DNA from: Bacteroidota bacterium
GTDB lineage: Bacteria > Bacteroidota > Bacteroidia > Bacteroidales > Prolixibacteraceae
DNA length: 64,000 nt
Assembly (NCBI GenBank): GCA_023251455.1
Contig: JAHEYT010000023.1
Span: 62,001 to 126,000, forward strand
Direction of reading: 5' to 3'
In this document: positions 1-8,845 of the stretch, in pieces
Numbering within the stretch: position 1 is the first letter of the stretch
Layout: each line of letters begins with the position of its first letter
Program-made: the position numbers and the translations under genes
Notes under the pieces: model-generated
The model's database searches: none
The model's input: only the letters and a program-made list of their open reading frames with translations
Told to the model about the DNA's origin: nothing

Positions 1-185
1 TTGATTTGTTTGTCGAGCTTGCTCTGAAGCTCAATATTTTTTACATTCAATGCCTGATTTTGCTCTTTCAGTGTTTGTACTGTTTTTTCACTTTCCTGAA
101 AATTTCCGTTCAACTGGTTGTATTTCTTGGTTGATACACAGGACATAAGAAAGAAAAAGGCGAACACATATAATAATTTATGCAT
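1..185 (-). CDS. Lipoprotein, N-terminal part only (OmpA-type?)
   Basis: Reading the minus strand from ATG at 185 gives an open frame that runs off the window start. It begins with a basic, hydrophobic signal sequence ending in the lipobox LMSC (Cys at residue 16), so the product should be a lipoprotein. The rest is a polar, heptad-like stretch rich in Gln, Glu, Asn and Lys (for example KKYNQLNGNFQESEKTV) that looks like a coiled-coil linker. That layout is common in Bacteroidota OmpA-family lipoproteins, whose peptidoglycan-binding domain would lie outside the window; this is inference. The gene is divergent from dxs, so both promoters must lie in 186-405. Confidence 0.7.
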   Translation of the reverse strand, partial: MHKLLYVFAFFFLMSCVSTKKYNQLNGNFQESEKTVQTLKEQNQALNVKNIELQSKLDKQI

Positions 186-378
186 GGCTTGTGTTTTTAG
201 TCTTGTAAATATAGAACTTTGCAAAGTCTTTGACAAGCAATTGGCGTTCGGTACATTTTAGCCAATTCAGGGATTACCAGATTTTTTAATCTCTGATTAA
301 AGTCAAAACAGGTTGGGAGTGACAATTGTTTTTGAACTTTTGGCTATAAGCGAAGCAAACATTACTGGTCATTAGTCG

Positions 379-386
379 TATATTTG
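379..386 (+). promoter_or_regulatory. Bacteroidetes -7 box of dxs
   Basis: TATATTTG matches the Bacteroidetes -7 consensus TAnnTTTG exactly and ends 19 nt before the dxs ATG at 406. No convincing -33 TTG is found at the usual 17-23 nt spacing, so the assignment rests on the -7 box and its position. Otherwise the 186-405 gap shows no gene. Confidence 0.45.
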
Positions 387-405
387 GATTCAAAATAGAA
401 AATTG

Positions 406-2313
406 ATGGTTGAAAATACAGGAAGTCTATTGGATCAGATCACAGATCCATCGGAATTGAGAAAGCTGAACGTTGAAGAATTACCCCAGGTTTGTCAGGA
501 ATTAAGGGACTTTATTATTGAGGTGGTTTCAACCAATCCTGGACATTTTGGAGCTAGCCTTGGTGTTGTTGAACTAACCGTAGCACTTCATTATGTGTTT
601 AAAACGCCTTACGATTTACTGGTTTGGGACGTTGGGCATCAGGCTTATGGACATAAAATACTTACCGGCAGAAAGGATGTTTTTCATACGAACCGCAAAT
701 ACAAAGGCATCAGCGGATTCCCGAAACCTACCGAAAGTATTTACGATACTTTTGGCGTTGGCCATTCAAGTACCTCCATTTCTGCCGCTCTGGGTATGGC
801 GGTTGCAGCTCAACTGAAAGGCGAAAAAGACCGGAAAATTGTTGCTGTAATCGGCGATGGGGCAATTACCGGTGGGATGGCTTTCGAGGGCCTGAACAAC
901 GCTGCTGTCAACAAATCAGATTTGCTTGTTATCCTGAACGATAACAATATGGCCATCGACCCCAATGTTGGCGGGCTGAGTAATTATCTCCTGAATATTT
1001 CAAAATCGCAAACATACAACAGACTCAAAAAGGATATTTGGGAAGGTCTCGGGAAACTCAACGGCTTTGGTCCAAAAGCCCGGCGAGTGGTTCAGAAAAC
1101 GGAAAATGCAATAAAAAGCATGTTGCTGAAACAGTCGAATCTGTTTGAAGGATTAGGGTTTCGCTATTTTGGCCCGGTTGATGGGCACAACGTGGAATAT
1201 TTAGCTGAAGTTCTTGAAAGCCTGAGTAATATTCCCGGCCCAAAACTTTTGCATGTTATTACTAAAAAGGGGAAGGGATTCAAGCAGGCTGAACTAAATC
1301 AGACCGAATATCATGCTCCCGGAAAATTTGATAAAGTTACCGGTGAATTACTTGATTGTGAATGTAAGGTAAATAAGCCACCGAAGTTCCAGAACGTGTT
1401 TGGCCATACCATCATTGAACTGGCGGAAAAGAATGATCGCATTGTCGGTATCACGCCTGCCATGCCCACCGGTTGTTCGCTCAATATGATGATGGAAAAG
1501 ATGCCTCACCGCACTTTCGATGTGGGGATTGCCGAACAACATGCTGTAACGTTTGCTGCTGGGTTGGCCATACAGGGGATGCTTCCGTTCTGCAATATCT
1601 ATTCCACGTTTATGCAACGGGCTTACGATCAGGTCATTCACGATGTTGCCATACAAAATCTGCAAGTCGTATTTTGTCTCGACCGTGGAGGACTTGTTGG
1701 GGCCGATGGCGCTACCCATCATGGGGTATTCGATTTGGCTTATATGCGATCTATTCCCAACATGATTGTTTCGGCTCCAATGGATGAACTAGAATTGCGG
1801 AATTTGATGTTTACAGCCCAGAATGAAAATCATGGCCCATTCTCCATCCGATATCCGCGCGGTTGCGGTTGCGTTGTTGATTGGAACAGACCCATGGAAG
1901 CCATTCCGGTTGGTCAAAGCAGGCAGCTATCAGAAGGTACTGATCTGGCAATACTGACGATTGGAACTGTCGGAATTCAAGCCAGCAGGGTTGTAAAAAT
2001 GCTTCTGAAAGATGGAATTTCGGCATCGCATTACGACATGAGGTTTGTGAAACCATTGGATGAAGAAGCTCTTCATTCTATTTTCAAGAAATATAACCAT
2101 GTACTTACCATTGAAGATGGAGTTTTGCAAGGAGGATTTGGTAGTGCTGTATTGGAATTTATGGCCGATCATCAATACAACATTCCTGTGAAAAGATTAG
2201 GAATTCCGAATAAGTTTATCGATCATGGTACAACAGATGAGCTCTATCGTGATTACGGACTTGATCAGCAAGGGATTTATAAATCGGCTAAGGCGTTTAT
2301 TCATAAAGATTAG
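406..2313 (+). CDS. dxs: 1-deoxy-D-xylulose-5-phosphate synthase
   Basis: Condenses pyruvate and glyceraldehyde-3-phosphate into 1-deoxy-D-xylulose-5-phosphate, the first step of the cytoplasmic MEP isoprenoid pathway, which also feeds thiamine and pyridoxal synthesis. The 635-aa length is normal for the family. Visible motifs are HFGASLG (catalytic His47), the ThDP motif beginning GDGAITGG at 150 and closing at NDNNM (178-182), and the activating Glu377 in [10 protein letters not shown]. The transketolase-like pyrimidine domain and the C-terminal domain follow. An in-frame TTG lies directly before the ATG at 406; the ATG is preferred. The gene stands alone, with the kinase gene 64 nt downstream. 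Confidence 0.97.
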   Translation: MVENTGSLLDQITDPSELRKLNVEELPQVCQELRDFIIEVVSTNPGHFGASLGVVELTVALHYVFKTPYDLLVWDVGHQAYGHKILTGRKDVFHTNRKYKGISGFPKPTESIYDTFGVGHSSTSISAALGMAVAAQLKGEKDRKIVAVIGDGAITGGMAFEGLNNAAVNKSDLLVILNDNNMAIDPNVGGLSNYLLNISKSQTYNRLKKDIWEGLGKLNGFGPKARRVVQKTENAIKSMLLKQSNLFEGLGFRYFGPVDGHNVEYLAEVLESLSNIPGPKLLHVITKKGKGFKQAELNQTEYHAPGKFDKVTGELLDCECKVNKPPKFQNVFGHTIIELAEKNDRIVGITPAMPTGCSLNMMMEKMPHRTFDVGIAEQHAVTFAAGLAIQGMLPFCNIYSTFMQRAYDQVIHDVAIQNLQVVFCLDRGGLVGADGATHHGVFDLAYMRSIPNMIVSAPMDELELRNLMFTAQNENHGPFSIRYPRGCGCVVDWNRPMEAIPVGQSRQLSEGTDLAILTIGTVGIQASRVVKMLLKDGISASHYDMRFVKPLDEEALHSIFKKYNHVLTIEDGVLQGGFGSAVLEFMADHQYNIPVKRLGIPNKFIDHGTTDELYRDYGLDQQGIYKSAKAFIHKD

Positions 2314-2377
2314 AATTGTAATATACTTTTTGAAAAGCGAGTGCGTTTATCTTTCAAATATCTAAATCATACTAACC

Positions 2378-3535
2378 TTGGATTTTTATTTTAGGAAACG
2401 TCGCTGGAAAATTTTACTTCTGTTGCTTGCAGTTGTAATTGGTGTTGGAGCATTTTACTATACCAATTGGCTGGTTAAAAGTATGGCTAAAGAAGAACGC
2501 AAAAGTGTTGAGTTATGGGCCGAAGCAACCCAAAAACTGGTCAGTGCCGATATCAACTCCAATCAGGACATCACCTTTCTCAACGATATTATCATTCGCA
2601 ATACATCAATTCCAATTATTATTACTGACAGTCTGGATCGAATTGGAGACTCAAGAAACATATCCTTTTCAGAAAAAAATAAGGACAAGGTATTGTTAAG
2701 GGAATTGCATAAAATGAAAGAGGAGAATGAACCGATTATCATTACAATTTCTGAAACACAGAAGCAATATCTCTATTATGGAGATTCCATTTTGCTTGAA
2801 AACCTGAAGTACTATCCAGTCGTTCAATTTGGGGTTATCTTTTTGTTTATTCTGGTAGCCTATCTGGCATTCAATTCTTCGCGAAATTCGGAACAAAATC
2901 AGGTGTGGGTTGGTATGTCAAAGGAAACTGCTCACCAGTTAGGAACGCCAATTTCATCGTTAATGGCCTGGGTTGAACTATTAAAAATGCAAAATATTGA
3001 TGAAAAACTGATTCAGGAATTTGAGAAGGACACCGAGCGGCTGCAAAAGATAACCGAACGGTTCTCGAAGATTGGATCAATTCCGGAGCTTACCAGAACT
3101 GACGTTGGTGAAACCATTAGATCGACAGTTGAATACCTTAAAACACGCTCGTCGGGCAAAGTAAAATTCATCCTCGATTTTGATCCGGACAAAAAATATG
3201 AAGCTCCATTAAATTCATCCTTATTCAGTTGGGTGATCGAAAATCTTTGTAAAAATGCAATAGATGCCATGAACAATTCAGGAACAATTCAGGTTTCCAT
3301 CATGGAAAAAGCTGATCAGCTATCTATTGAGGTTTCTGATACCGGAAAAGGAATTTCGAAAGCCTATTTTAAGACTGTATTTCAACCAGGTTTTACAACA
3401 AAGAAAAGAGGTTGGGGTCTTGGGCTGTCCCTGGCAAAAAGGATCGTTGAAAATTATCATAAGGGAAAGATTTTCCTGAAACAATCTGAGATCAACAAAG
3501 GAACAACCTTCAAGATCGTATTGAATAAGGGATAA
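2378..3535 (+). CDS. Membrane sensor histidine kinase (orphan)
   Basis: A 385-aa kinase with one transmembrane helix at about 10-30, a roughly 110-residue extracytoplasmic segment, a second helix at about 147-166 (VVQFGVIFLFILVAYLAF), then the kinase core with no HAMP domain. The H-box is atypical (GMSKETAHQLGTPISS). The N-box NLCKNAIDAM, G1 DTGKGI and G2 GWGLGLSL of the HATPase domain are intact. This layout is common in Bacteroidota. The start is TTG at 2378: an in-frame TAA lies at 2363, and later ATGs would remove the first membrane helix. No response regulator is adjacent, so the signal and partner are unknown. It probably shares a transcript with dxs or has a weak promoter in the 64-nt gap. 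Confidence 0.85.
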   Translation: MDFYFRKRRWKILLLLLAVVIGVGAFYYTNWLVKSMAKEERKSVELWAEATQKLVSADINSNQDITFLNDIIIRNTSIPIIITDSLDRIGDSRNISFSEKNKDKVLLRELHKMKEENEPIIITISETQKQYLYYGDSILLENLKYYPVVQFGVIFLFILVAYLAFNSSRNSEQNQVWVGMSKETAHQLGTPISSLMAWVELLKMQNIDEKLIQEFEKDTERLQKITERFSKIGSIPELTRTDVGETIRSTVEYLKTRSSGKVKFILDFDPDKKYEAPLNSSLFSWVIENLCKNAIDAMNNSGTIQVSIMEKADQLSIEVSDTGKGISKAYFKTVFQPGFTTKKRGWGLGLSLAKRIVENYHKGKIFLKQSEINKGTTFKIVLNKG

Positions 3536-3657
3536 CTTATTAACAATCCCTGACTGAAGCAATTAATTGATAATTAATCATTTCAGAAGCAGAAATCTTT
3601 TTCAGGAGAAACGATGTTAAAAAAATCAATATATTTTCCGTGTTTGTATATTTTTTA

Positions 3658-3665
3658 TACTTTTG
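3658..3665 (+). promoter_or_regulatory. -7 box for the DUF177-rpmF transcript
   Basis: TACTTTTG fits the Bacteroidetes -7 consensus TAnnTTTG and ends 18 nt before the preferred ATG at 3684. The AT-rich sequence upstream has no clear -33 TTG at 17-23 nt. The position implies a very short leader. Confidence 0.45.
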
Positions 3666-3683
3666 CAAAACTTTTTTCAGGCA

Positions 3684-4211
3684 ATGAGCGGTCAATCATT
3701 CTATAGCATTGCATTCAAAGGGCTTTCACAAGGGAAGCATATTTTTGAATACGAAATAGATGACAAATTCTTTTTAGAATTTGGAGGCGGTGTTGTCGAT
3801 GATGGTAAGGTAAACGTTCGTATTACTCTTGAAAAACAGAGTTCGCTGATGATCTTGTGGTTTGATGTGGATGGAACTGTGAATGTTCAATGCGACCGTT
3901 GTCTGGAAATGTACGATCAGCCGATCAGCGGTTCAGAGCGAATTTTCATTAAATTTGGCGAAAAGGAGTTTGTTGAAGGCGATGACGTAATTTGGGTAAG
4001 TACAAACGATTATCAATTGAACGTAGCTCAATTGATTTATGAGTTTATTTGCCTGGCTATTCCGATCAAAAGAGTTCATCCTGACGATGAAAACGGAAAC
4101 ACAACTTGTGATCCGGCGATGATCGAAAAGTTAGGAAAATATGTTGTCAGAGAAGACGAGGAAAACAAGTCGATCTGGAATGATTTAAAAAAATTATTAG
4201 ATAACGAATAA
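3684..4211 (+). CDS. DUF177 (YceD-like) protein
   Basis: A 175-aa DUF177 protein, a family almost always encoded immediately before rpmF and implicated in ribosome or 23S rRNA biogenesis. The sequence shows the conserved CDRCLE motif after a beta-rich half (DVDGTVNVQ), then a second conserved segment YEFICLAIPIKR and the C-terminal NTTCDPAMIEKL that carries the family's third Cys. An upstream TTG at 3663 is in frame but overlaps the predicted -7 box, so ATG 3684 is preferred. The gap to rpmF is 13 nt, so the two are cotranscribed. Confidence 0.88.
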   Translation: MSGQSFYSIAFKGLSQGKHIFEYEIDDKFFLEFGGGVVDDGKVNVRITLEKQSSLMILWFDVDGTVNVQCDRCLEMYDQPISGSERIFIKFGEKEFVEGDDVIWVSTNDYQLNVAQLIYEFICLAIPIKRVHPDDENGNTTCDPAMIEKLGKYVVREDEENKSIWNDLKKLLDNE

Positions 4212-4224
4212 AGATTAAGTTAAG

Positions 4225-4410
4225 ATGGCACATCCAAAACACAGGGTATCAAAAACCCGCAGAGACAAAAGAAGAACACATTACAAAGCTACACCAGCAA
4301 CATTGGCAGCTTGTTCAAATTGTGGTACAACTGTTAAATATCATACTGTATGTCCTGAATGTGGATATTACAGAGGTAAGTTGGCAATCGAAAAAGACGT
4401 TACAGTTTAA
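4225..4410 (+). CDS. rpmF: 50S ribosomal protein L32
   Basis: A 61-aa zinc-ribbon ribosomal protein of the large subunit. It starts with the family signature MAHPKHRVSKTRRDKRR and carries two Cys pairs (CSNCGT and CPECGYY) that would bind one zinc; this is therefore the zinc-containing (C+) form of L32. It lies 13 nt after the DUF177 gene and is followed by a strong terminator, making a two-gene unit. In many bacteria fabH belongs to the same cluster; here it follows after about 250 nt. Confidence 0.97.
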   Translation: MAHPKHRVSKTRRDKRRTHYKATPATLAACSNCGTTVKYHTVCPECGYYRGKLAIEKDVTV

Positions 4411-4425
4411 TAACTACCCTATTAT

Positions 4426-4458
4426 GATCAGAGGAACCCTGTTCTTCTGATCTTTTTT
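4426..4458 (+). terminator. Intrinsic terminator after rpmF
   Basis: GATCAGAGGAAC (4426-4437) pairs with GTTCTTCTGATC (4441-4452) with one G:T wobble around a 3-nt loop, followed by six Ts. A classical rho-independent terminator that separates DUF177-rpmF from fabH. Confidence 0.85.
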
Positions 4459-4608
4459 ATGCTCTCCTGATTTAATATTCGAACAATTTAATTAATTGTT
4501 TTAAAAGGAGTTAGGTGAATTATTTGCCTGATTTTTCTTTGCTGTTCAGTTTTTTCATCCTAACTTGCGCCGCAATTAATATTCCAAATATTACAGTTTG
4601 ATTAGGGT

Positions 4609-4638
4609 CTCTTCTAAATTTTTGGAAGAGTCTTTTTT
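4609..4638 (+). terminator. Terminator-like hairpin just before fabH
   Basis: CTCTTCTAAA (4609-4618) pairs with TTTGGAAGAG (4621-4630) with one wobble; in practice the loop opens to 4-6 nt. It is followed by TCTTTTTT and ends only 21 nt upstream of the fabH ATG. rpmF already has its own terminator, so this second hairpin could be an attenuator in the fabH leader. Confidence 0.5.
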
Positions 4639-4659
4639 GATAGATTTAAAATTTTCAAT

Positions 4660-5658
4660 ATGGATAAAATTCGTGCTGCAATTACGGGCATTGGAGCATT
4701 TTTACCCGAGTATCGTTTAACCAACGAAGAATTAAGTACATGGGTAGAGACTTCTGATGAATGGATTATGCAGCGTATCGGCATCAAGGAACGCCGGATC
4801 ATGAAAGAAGAAGGATTAGCCACCTCGGATATGGGAGCCGCTGCAGTAAAGCAATTGCTCGAAAAAACAGGAACTAAGCCAGAAGAAATTGAATTATTAA
4901 TTTGTGCCACCATAACTCCGGACAGTCCGCTTCCGGCATCTGCAAATTTAATTAATTACAAGGCTGGATTAATTAATGCATGGGGTTTTGACCTTAATGC
5001 GGCATGTTCAGGATTTGTTTTTGCATTGACTACGGGCGCCAAATTTATTGAAAGTGGACAATATAAGAAGGTGATTGTTTTAGGCGCAGATATGATGTCT
5101 GCGATTACTAATTATAAAGACCGTACAACTTGTCCATTATTTGGAGACGGAGCCGCGGCTGTACTACTTGAACCTACGGCCGAAGACCTGGGAGTGATTG
5201 ATCATATTAATCGCGTTGATGGCTCCGGAAGTCAGTTCCTTCAGATTAAAAGTGGAGGTTCATTACGTCCAGCATCGAACGAAACTGTTTATAACGAAGA
5301 ACATTTTGTAACTCAGGAAGGACAGTCGGTATTTAAATCAGCAGTCTCAAACATGGCTGACGTTGCAGTAGAAATGATGGAAAAACATCACATCTCTGAA
5401 AATGATTTGGCATGGTTTGTTCCCCATCAGGCGAATATGAGAATTATTGATGCAGTTGGTCGCCGCATGGGAATTGATAAGGAACGAGTGATGGTGAATA
5501 TTCAGAAATACGGAAATACCACTGCTGCGACAATTCCACTTTGTTTATACGATTACGAAAGCCAGTTACGAAAGGGTGATAACATCATTCTGGCTGCTTT
5601 TGGAGCTGGTTTTACATGGGGTAGTATATACCTGAAATGGGCTTACGATCCGAAATAG
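4660..5658 (+). CDS. fabH: Beta-ketoacyl-ACP synthase III
   Basis: Condenses an acyl-CoA primer with malonyl-ACP to start type II fatty-acid synthesis in the cytoplasm. The 332-aa length is normal. The thiolase-fold catalytic triad is visible: Cys116 in [11 protein letters not shown], His256 in VPHQANMRI and Asn286 in [11 protein letters not shown]. The C-terminal [16 protein letters not shown] closes the fold. The MaoC gene follows after 36 nt. Primer specificity (straight- versus branched-chain) cannot be read from the sequence, although branched-chain primers are usual in this phylum. Confidence 0.95.
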   Translation: MDKIRAAITGIGAFLPEYRLTNEELSTWVETSDEWIMQRIGIKERRIMKEEGLATSDMGAAAVKQLLEKTGTKPEEIELLICATITPDSPLPASANLINYKAGLINAWGFDLNAACSGFVFALTTGAKFIESGQYKKVIVLGADMMSAITNYKDRTTCPLFGDGAAAVLLEPTAEDLGVIDHINRVDGSGSQFLQIKSGGSLRPASNETVYNEEHFVTQEGQSVFKSAVSNMADVAVEMMEKHHISENDLAWFVPHQANMRIIDAVGRRMGIDKERVMVNIQKYGNTTAATIPLCLYDYESQLRKGDNIILAAFGAGFTWGSIYLKWAYDPK

Positions 5659-5694
5659 AGCATATCATCTAAGCATATATTAATCAATCTGATC

Positions 5695-6159
5695 ATGGGA
5701 AAACTCATTGTAAAAAGTCACGAGGAATTTGGAAAACTTGTTGGTCAGGAACTGGGTATTTCCGAATATTTGACCATTACTCAGGATCAAATCAATAAGT
5801 TTGCCGATGCAACACTTGACCATCAATGGATTCATGTGGATGAGGAAAGGGTTAAGACTGAAGGTGCATTTGGAAGTACCATTGCACATGGATATTTAAC
5901 ACTATCGCTATTGCCATACATGTGGGATCAGATCATTCAGGTTGAAAACATCAAAATGTTGGTCAATTACGGAATTGATAGTTTTAAATTTAATCAACCC
6001 GTATTGGTGAACAGCAGAATCAGGACCCGTGTTGTTTTGCGTTCGGTTGCGAACCTTAGAGGTATTACCAAAATACAGCTTGATATCTGCATGGAAATAG
6101 AAGGAAACAAGAAACCTGCCTTCGAAGGAATCATGACATTCCTTTATCATTTTATATAG
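5695..6159 (+). CDS. MaoC-family dehydratase
   Basis: A 154-aa single hot-dog-fold protein of the MaoC/(R)-specific enoyl-CoA hydratase group. The hydratase signature is clear: DATLDHQWIHVD carries the catalytic Asp and His, and GAFGSTIAHGYLTLSLLP is the conserved glycine-rich helix. It would hydrate trans-2-enoyl thioesters to (R)-3-hydroxyacyl thioesters, or the reverse. Lying 36 nt after fabH with a terminator behind it, it is probably cotranscribed with fabH and acts in fatty-acid metabolism. The substrate (CoA or ACP thioester) is not determined. Confidence 0.9.
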   Translation: MGKLIVKSHEEFGKLVGQELGISEYLTITQDQINKFADATLDHQWIHVDEERVKTEGAFGSTIAHGYLTLSLLPYMWDQIIQVENIKMLVNYGIDSFKFNQPVLVNSRIRTRVVLRSVANLRGITKIQLDICMEIEGNKKPAFEGIMTFLYHFI

Positions 6160-6184
6160 TCTTAGAGCAAAATTACATCATAAA

Positions 6185-6222
6185 ACAAAAAACGTGTTTC
6201 CGGAGAGAAACACGTTTTTTGT
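6185..6222 (+). terminator. Intrinsic terminator after fabH-maoC
   Basis: ACAAAAAACGTGTTTC (6185-6200) pairs perfectly with GAAACACGTTTTTTGT (6207-6222) around a 6-nt loop, with the T-run inside the 3' arm. Symmetric enough to work in both directions. Confidence 0.9.
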
Positions 6223-6274
6223 TTGTGCCAGCCTTTTTTTATTACTTCAGTTAGCGATCTAAGGTCAGCTTTTG

Positions 6275-6282
6275 TATATTTG
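6275..6282 (+). promoter_or_regulatory. -7 box of the bactofilin/ATP synthase operon
   Basis: TATATTTG is a perfect TAnnTTTG box ending 24 nt before the bactofilin ATG (6307). No clear -33 element is seen. It is the only good promoter-like signal between the terminator at 6222 and atpB. Confidence 0.5.
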
Positions 6283-6306
6283 GAATTCGTTCAAAAAAAA
6301 CAAAGC

Positions 6307-6663
6307 ATGGCTAAAGAAAACAATGTAATTAATCTGCAGGTTATTAATCTGATCGCCAAAGGCACACAAATTACCGGAGATCTGACTTCTGACGGCGACC
6401 TTCGGGTTGACGGTGAAATTACCGGAAATCTCGACACGAAAGGTAGATTGGTTATTGGCGCTTCAGGAAAGATCGAAGGAGAAATCAGATGCAAAAGCTC
6501 TGAAATTGCCGGAACCCATAAAGGTAAGTTGTTTGTAGCCGAGTTACTCTCATTAAAAGCCTCGTCATCTGTTACAGGTGATATTGTTACCGGGAAATTA
6601 TCGATTGAACCCGGAGCGTATTTTTCGGGTACTTGTACCATGAATGATGAAAACACCAATTAA
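6307..6663 (+). CDS. Bactofilin
   Basis: A 118-aa polymer-forming cytoskeletal protein. The body is a right-handed beta-helix shown by short glycine/valine-rich repeats (KGTQITGDLTSDGDLRVDGE, NLDTKGRLVIGASGKIEGE, VTGDIVTGKLSIEPGAYFSG), typical of bactofilins, which assemble nucleotide-free filaments at the membrane and often scaffold cell-wall enzymes. ATG 6307 is preferred over an in-frame upstream start because the upstream segment crosses the terminator and promoter. Its stop overlaps the start of the next gene by one base (TAATG), so it is translationally coupled to the ATP synthase accessory gene. Confidence 0.9.
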   Translation: MAKENNVINLQVINLIAKGTQITGDLTSDGDLRVDGEITGNLDTKGRLVIGASGKIEGEIRCKSSEIAGTHKGKLFVAELLSLKASSSVTGDIVTGKLSIEPGAYFSGTCTMNDENTN

Positions 6664-6881
6664 TGATTCCGAATAAATATCAGAAACCCAAGAAAAAATT
6701 TGATGATTTTATTCGATATTCCAGCCTGGCTTTTGAAATGATAGTCATTATGGGTATTGGAACGTGGTCGGGAATACTGATTGATGAGTGGCTCGAATTG
6801 GGATTTCCAGTGTTTACTTTAGTTCTGATGATATTGTCGGTTGTCGGTGCAATATATCATGCCATCCGGAAATTCATTTAG
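6663..6881 (+). CDS. AtpZ/AtpI-family small membrane protein
   Basis: A 72-aa protein with a short basic N-terminus (NKYQKPKKKFDDFIRYSS) and two transmembrane helices (about 22-40 and 47-65). The pattern of two helices linked by DEWLELGFP is that of the AtpZ/AtpI family, which is encoded at the head of F-type ATP synthase operons and linked to c-ring assembly or Mg/Ca transport. It overlaps the bactofilin stop codon by one base. Confidence 0.75.
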   Translation: MIPNKYQKPKKKFDDFIRYSSLAFEMIVIMGIGTWSGILIDEWLELGFPVFTLVLMILSVVGAIYHAIRKFI

Positions 6882-6937
6882 TTACATTTTATCGTTTTTG
6901 AAAAAATTAGAATTATTATTTATTTGATCAGCCAGGG

Positions 6938-7315
6938 ATGAAACGATTCATTTTACAATCTACTATTTTGACAATCATTGTCTTCATTTTGGGAGCGGTC
7001 GTTTATTCGACATTCCTGCAACAATATTACCGGCTAATATTACCTTTTACGGTCCTCTTTTTTTATTTCGTCACAAACCTAGTTCATGCTTATTTGTTAA
7101 AGATTGCTGTTAAATCAGGTTCACGATTTACATCGCAATATATGGCGGTTAGCTTTCTGAAAATGTTTTTTTACCTGGCCGTAGCAATTCTTTATGCACT
7201 TTTAAACGGAGCATATGCTAAGATATTTTTAGGCAATTTTCTGGTATTATATGCCATTTATACTGCTTTTGAAGTGCTTCAAATTTCGAAGTTTGTCAGG
7301 CAAAAAAATAGTTAA
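6938..7315 (+). CDS. Four-helix membrane protein of the atp operon
   Basis: A 125-aa protein with four hydrophobic segments (about 5-24, 34-54, 70-91 and 96-115) and a basic C-terminus (SKFVRQKNS). Similar small membrane proteins, annotated DUF6168 or ATP synthase I-like, sit between atpZ and atpB in many Bacteroidota; that family name is from memory. Position and topology suggest an AtpI-type assembly factor for the c-ring or Fo sector. No catalytic motif is visible. Confidence 0.6.
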   Translation: MKRFILQSTILTIIVFILGAVVYSTFLQQYYRLILPFTVLFFYFVTNLVHAYLLKIAVKSGSRFTSQYMAVSFLKMFFYLAVAILYALLNGAYAKIFLGNFLVLYAIYTAFEVLQISKFVRQKNS

Positions 7316-7381
7316 TCACTCTTTCTTTCGAAGATTGGTTTTAATCACATAAAAAATTAAATTTGTTGCCATCTGAACACA

Positions 7382-8482
7382 ATGAGAAAAAAAATGATAC
7401 AAATCATACGACCTTTATTCATTATCATTTTAGCATTTTTTATCGGGACTGGATTTGTTCAGGCTACTGAAGAACCGGAGAAAACTGCGGAAGCTTCGCA
7501 TTCAGAAGGCTTTAATCCTGGTAAATTTGTCATTGAACATGTCTCTGATGCTTTTGAATGGCACATTGCTACTTTTGGAGAAACACACATCAGCGTTCCA
7601 TTGCCCATTATTTTATACAGCTCAGATAAAGGATGGAACTTTTTCATGTCTTCAAAATTTCATCATGGGCGCGAAACCTACAATGGTTTCAGGATTGAAC
7701 ATGAAGGAAAGAACGAAGGGAAAATTGTTGAAGTAAACGAACAGGGAGAAGTTATTGATTTACCGATTGATTTGTCGATTACCAAAACTGTAGCGGGAAT
7801 CTTTGTAAGTGTAATTGTTCTGTTGCTTATTTTTCTGAATATTGCCAAAACAGCAAAGAAACGTGTAAACAAAGCTCCCACCGGAATGCAGAACTTGTTT
7901 GAACCGGTTATTCTTTTTGTGCGCGACGATGTGGCCAAACCTGCAATTGGTGAGAAAAAATATGAACGATTCATGCCTTTCCTGTTAACTGTTTTTTTCT
8001 TTATCCTGATTAACAACTTGCTAGGATTGATTCCCATTTTCCCATTTGGCGCCAATGTTACCGGAAACATTGCTGTTACCTTGGTTTTGGCATTGTTTAC
8101 TTTCTTTATCACCACATTTAGTACGAATATACATTACTGGAAAGAAATATATAATCCTGATGTGCCTTGGTGGTTAAAGTTTCCAATACCGCTTATGCCA
8201 ATCGTTGAACTTACCGGAGTCATTACCAAACCATTTGTATTAATGGTTCGTCTCTTTGCAAACATGCTGGCTGGTCACTTAATTGTGACCGTATTTGTGT
8301 CTTTGATTTTCATTTTTAACGTTAAAATGGGCATCGAAGCAGGTTTGGGCGTTTCTTTTCTTTCAGTTGCGTTCTCCGTTTTTATTTTATTGCTCGATGT
8401 GCTTGTATCATTCATTCAGGCATATGTATTTACATTACTGTCAGCCCTTTATTTTGGGATGGCATCACCCGAACATCATTAG
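7382..8482 (+). CDS. atpB: ATP synthase Fo subunit a
   Basis: The membrane stator subunit that carries the proton half-channels. At 366 aa it is about 100 residues longer than the E. coli protein. The excess is an N-terminal signal-like helix (residues 8-27, ending VQATEEPE) and a hydrophilic periplasmic domain (about 30-130), usual for Bacteroidota. The essential Arg290 lies in VLMVRLFANMLAGH, the helix that faces the c-ring. The gene is followed 31 nt later by atpE. Confidence 0.95.
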   Translation: MRKKMIQIIRPLFIIILAFFIGTGFVQATEEPEKTAEASHSEGFNPGKFVIEHVSDAFEWHIATFGETHISVPLPIILYSSDKGWNFFMSSKFHHGRETYNGFRIEHEGKNEGKIVEVNEQGEVIDLPIDLSITKTVAGIFVSVIVLLLIFLNIAKTAKKRVNKAPTGMQNLFEPVILFVRDDVAKPAIGEKKYERFMPFLLTVFFFILINNLLGLIPIFPFGANVTGNIAVTLVLALFTFFITTFSTNIHYWKEIYNPDVPWWLKFPIPLMPIVELTGVITKPFVLMVRLFANMLAGHLIVTVFVSLIFIFNVKMGIEAGLGVSFLSVAFSVFILLLDVLVSFIQAYVFTLLSALYFGMASPEHH

Positions 8483-8501
8483 TTTTTATTATATAATTTA
8501 A

Positions 8502-8771
<270 letters not shown>

Positions 8772-8788
8772 GAAATTTTTGATTTGTG

Positions 8789-8819
8789 ACCCGCTCCTGG
8801 GATTGCCGGGAGTTTGGGT
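8789..8819 (+). other. Stem-loop between atpE and atpF
   Basis: CTCCTGG (8794-8800) pairs with CCGGGAG (8806-8812) across a 5-nt loop, and the stem is extended by ACCC (8789-8792) with GGGT (8816-8819). No T-run follows, so it is not an intrinsic terminator. Its place after the c-subunit gene fits an mRNA processing or stability element, or a brake on atpF translation. It also argues against the upstream in-frame GTG at 8786 as the atpF start. Confidence 0.6.
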
Positions 8820-8845
8820 TGCTACTAACCAACAATCACATCACT

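Noticed and set aside
4411-4659. Missing plsX between rpmF and fabH
   Set aside because: Many Bacteroidota lack plsX at this position, so its absence is not evidence of a deletion.
6223-6306. Longer bactofilin start
   Set aside because: The extra residues would be encoded by the terminator and -7 box; ATG 6307 gives the standard bactofilin N-terminus.
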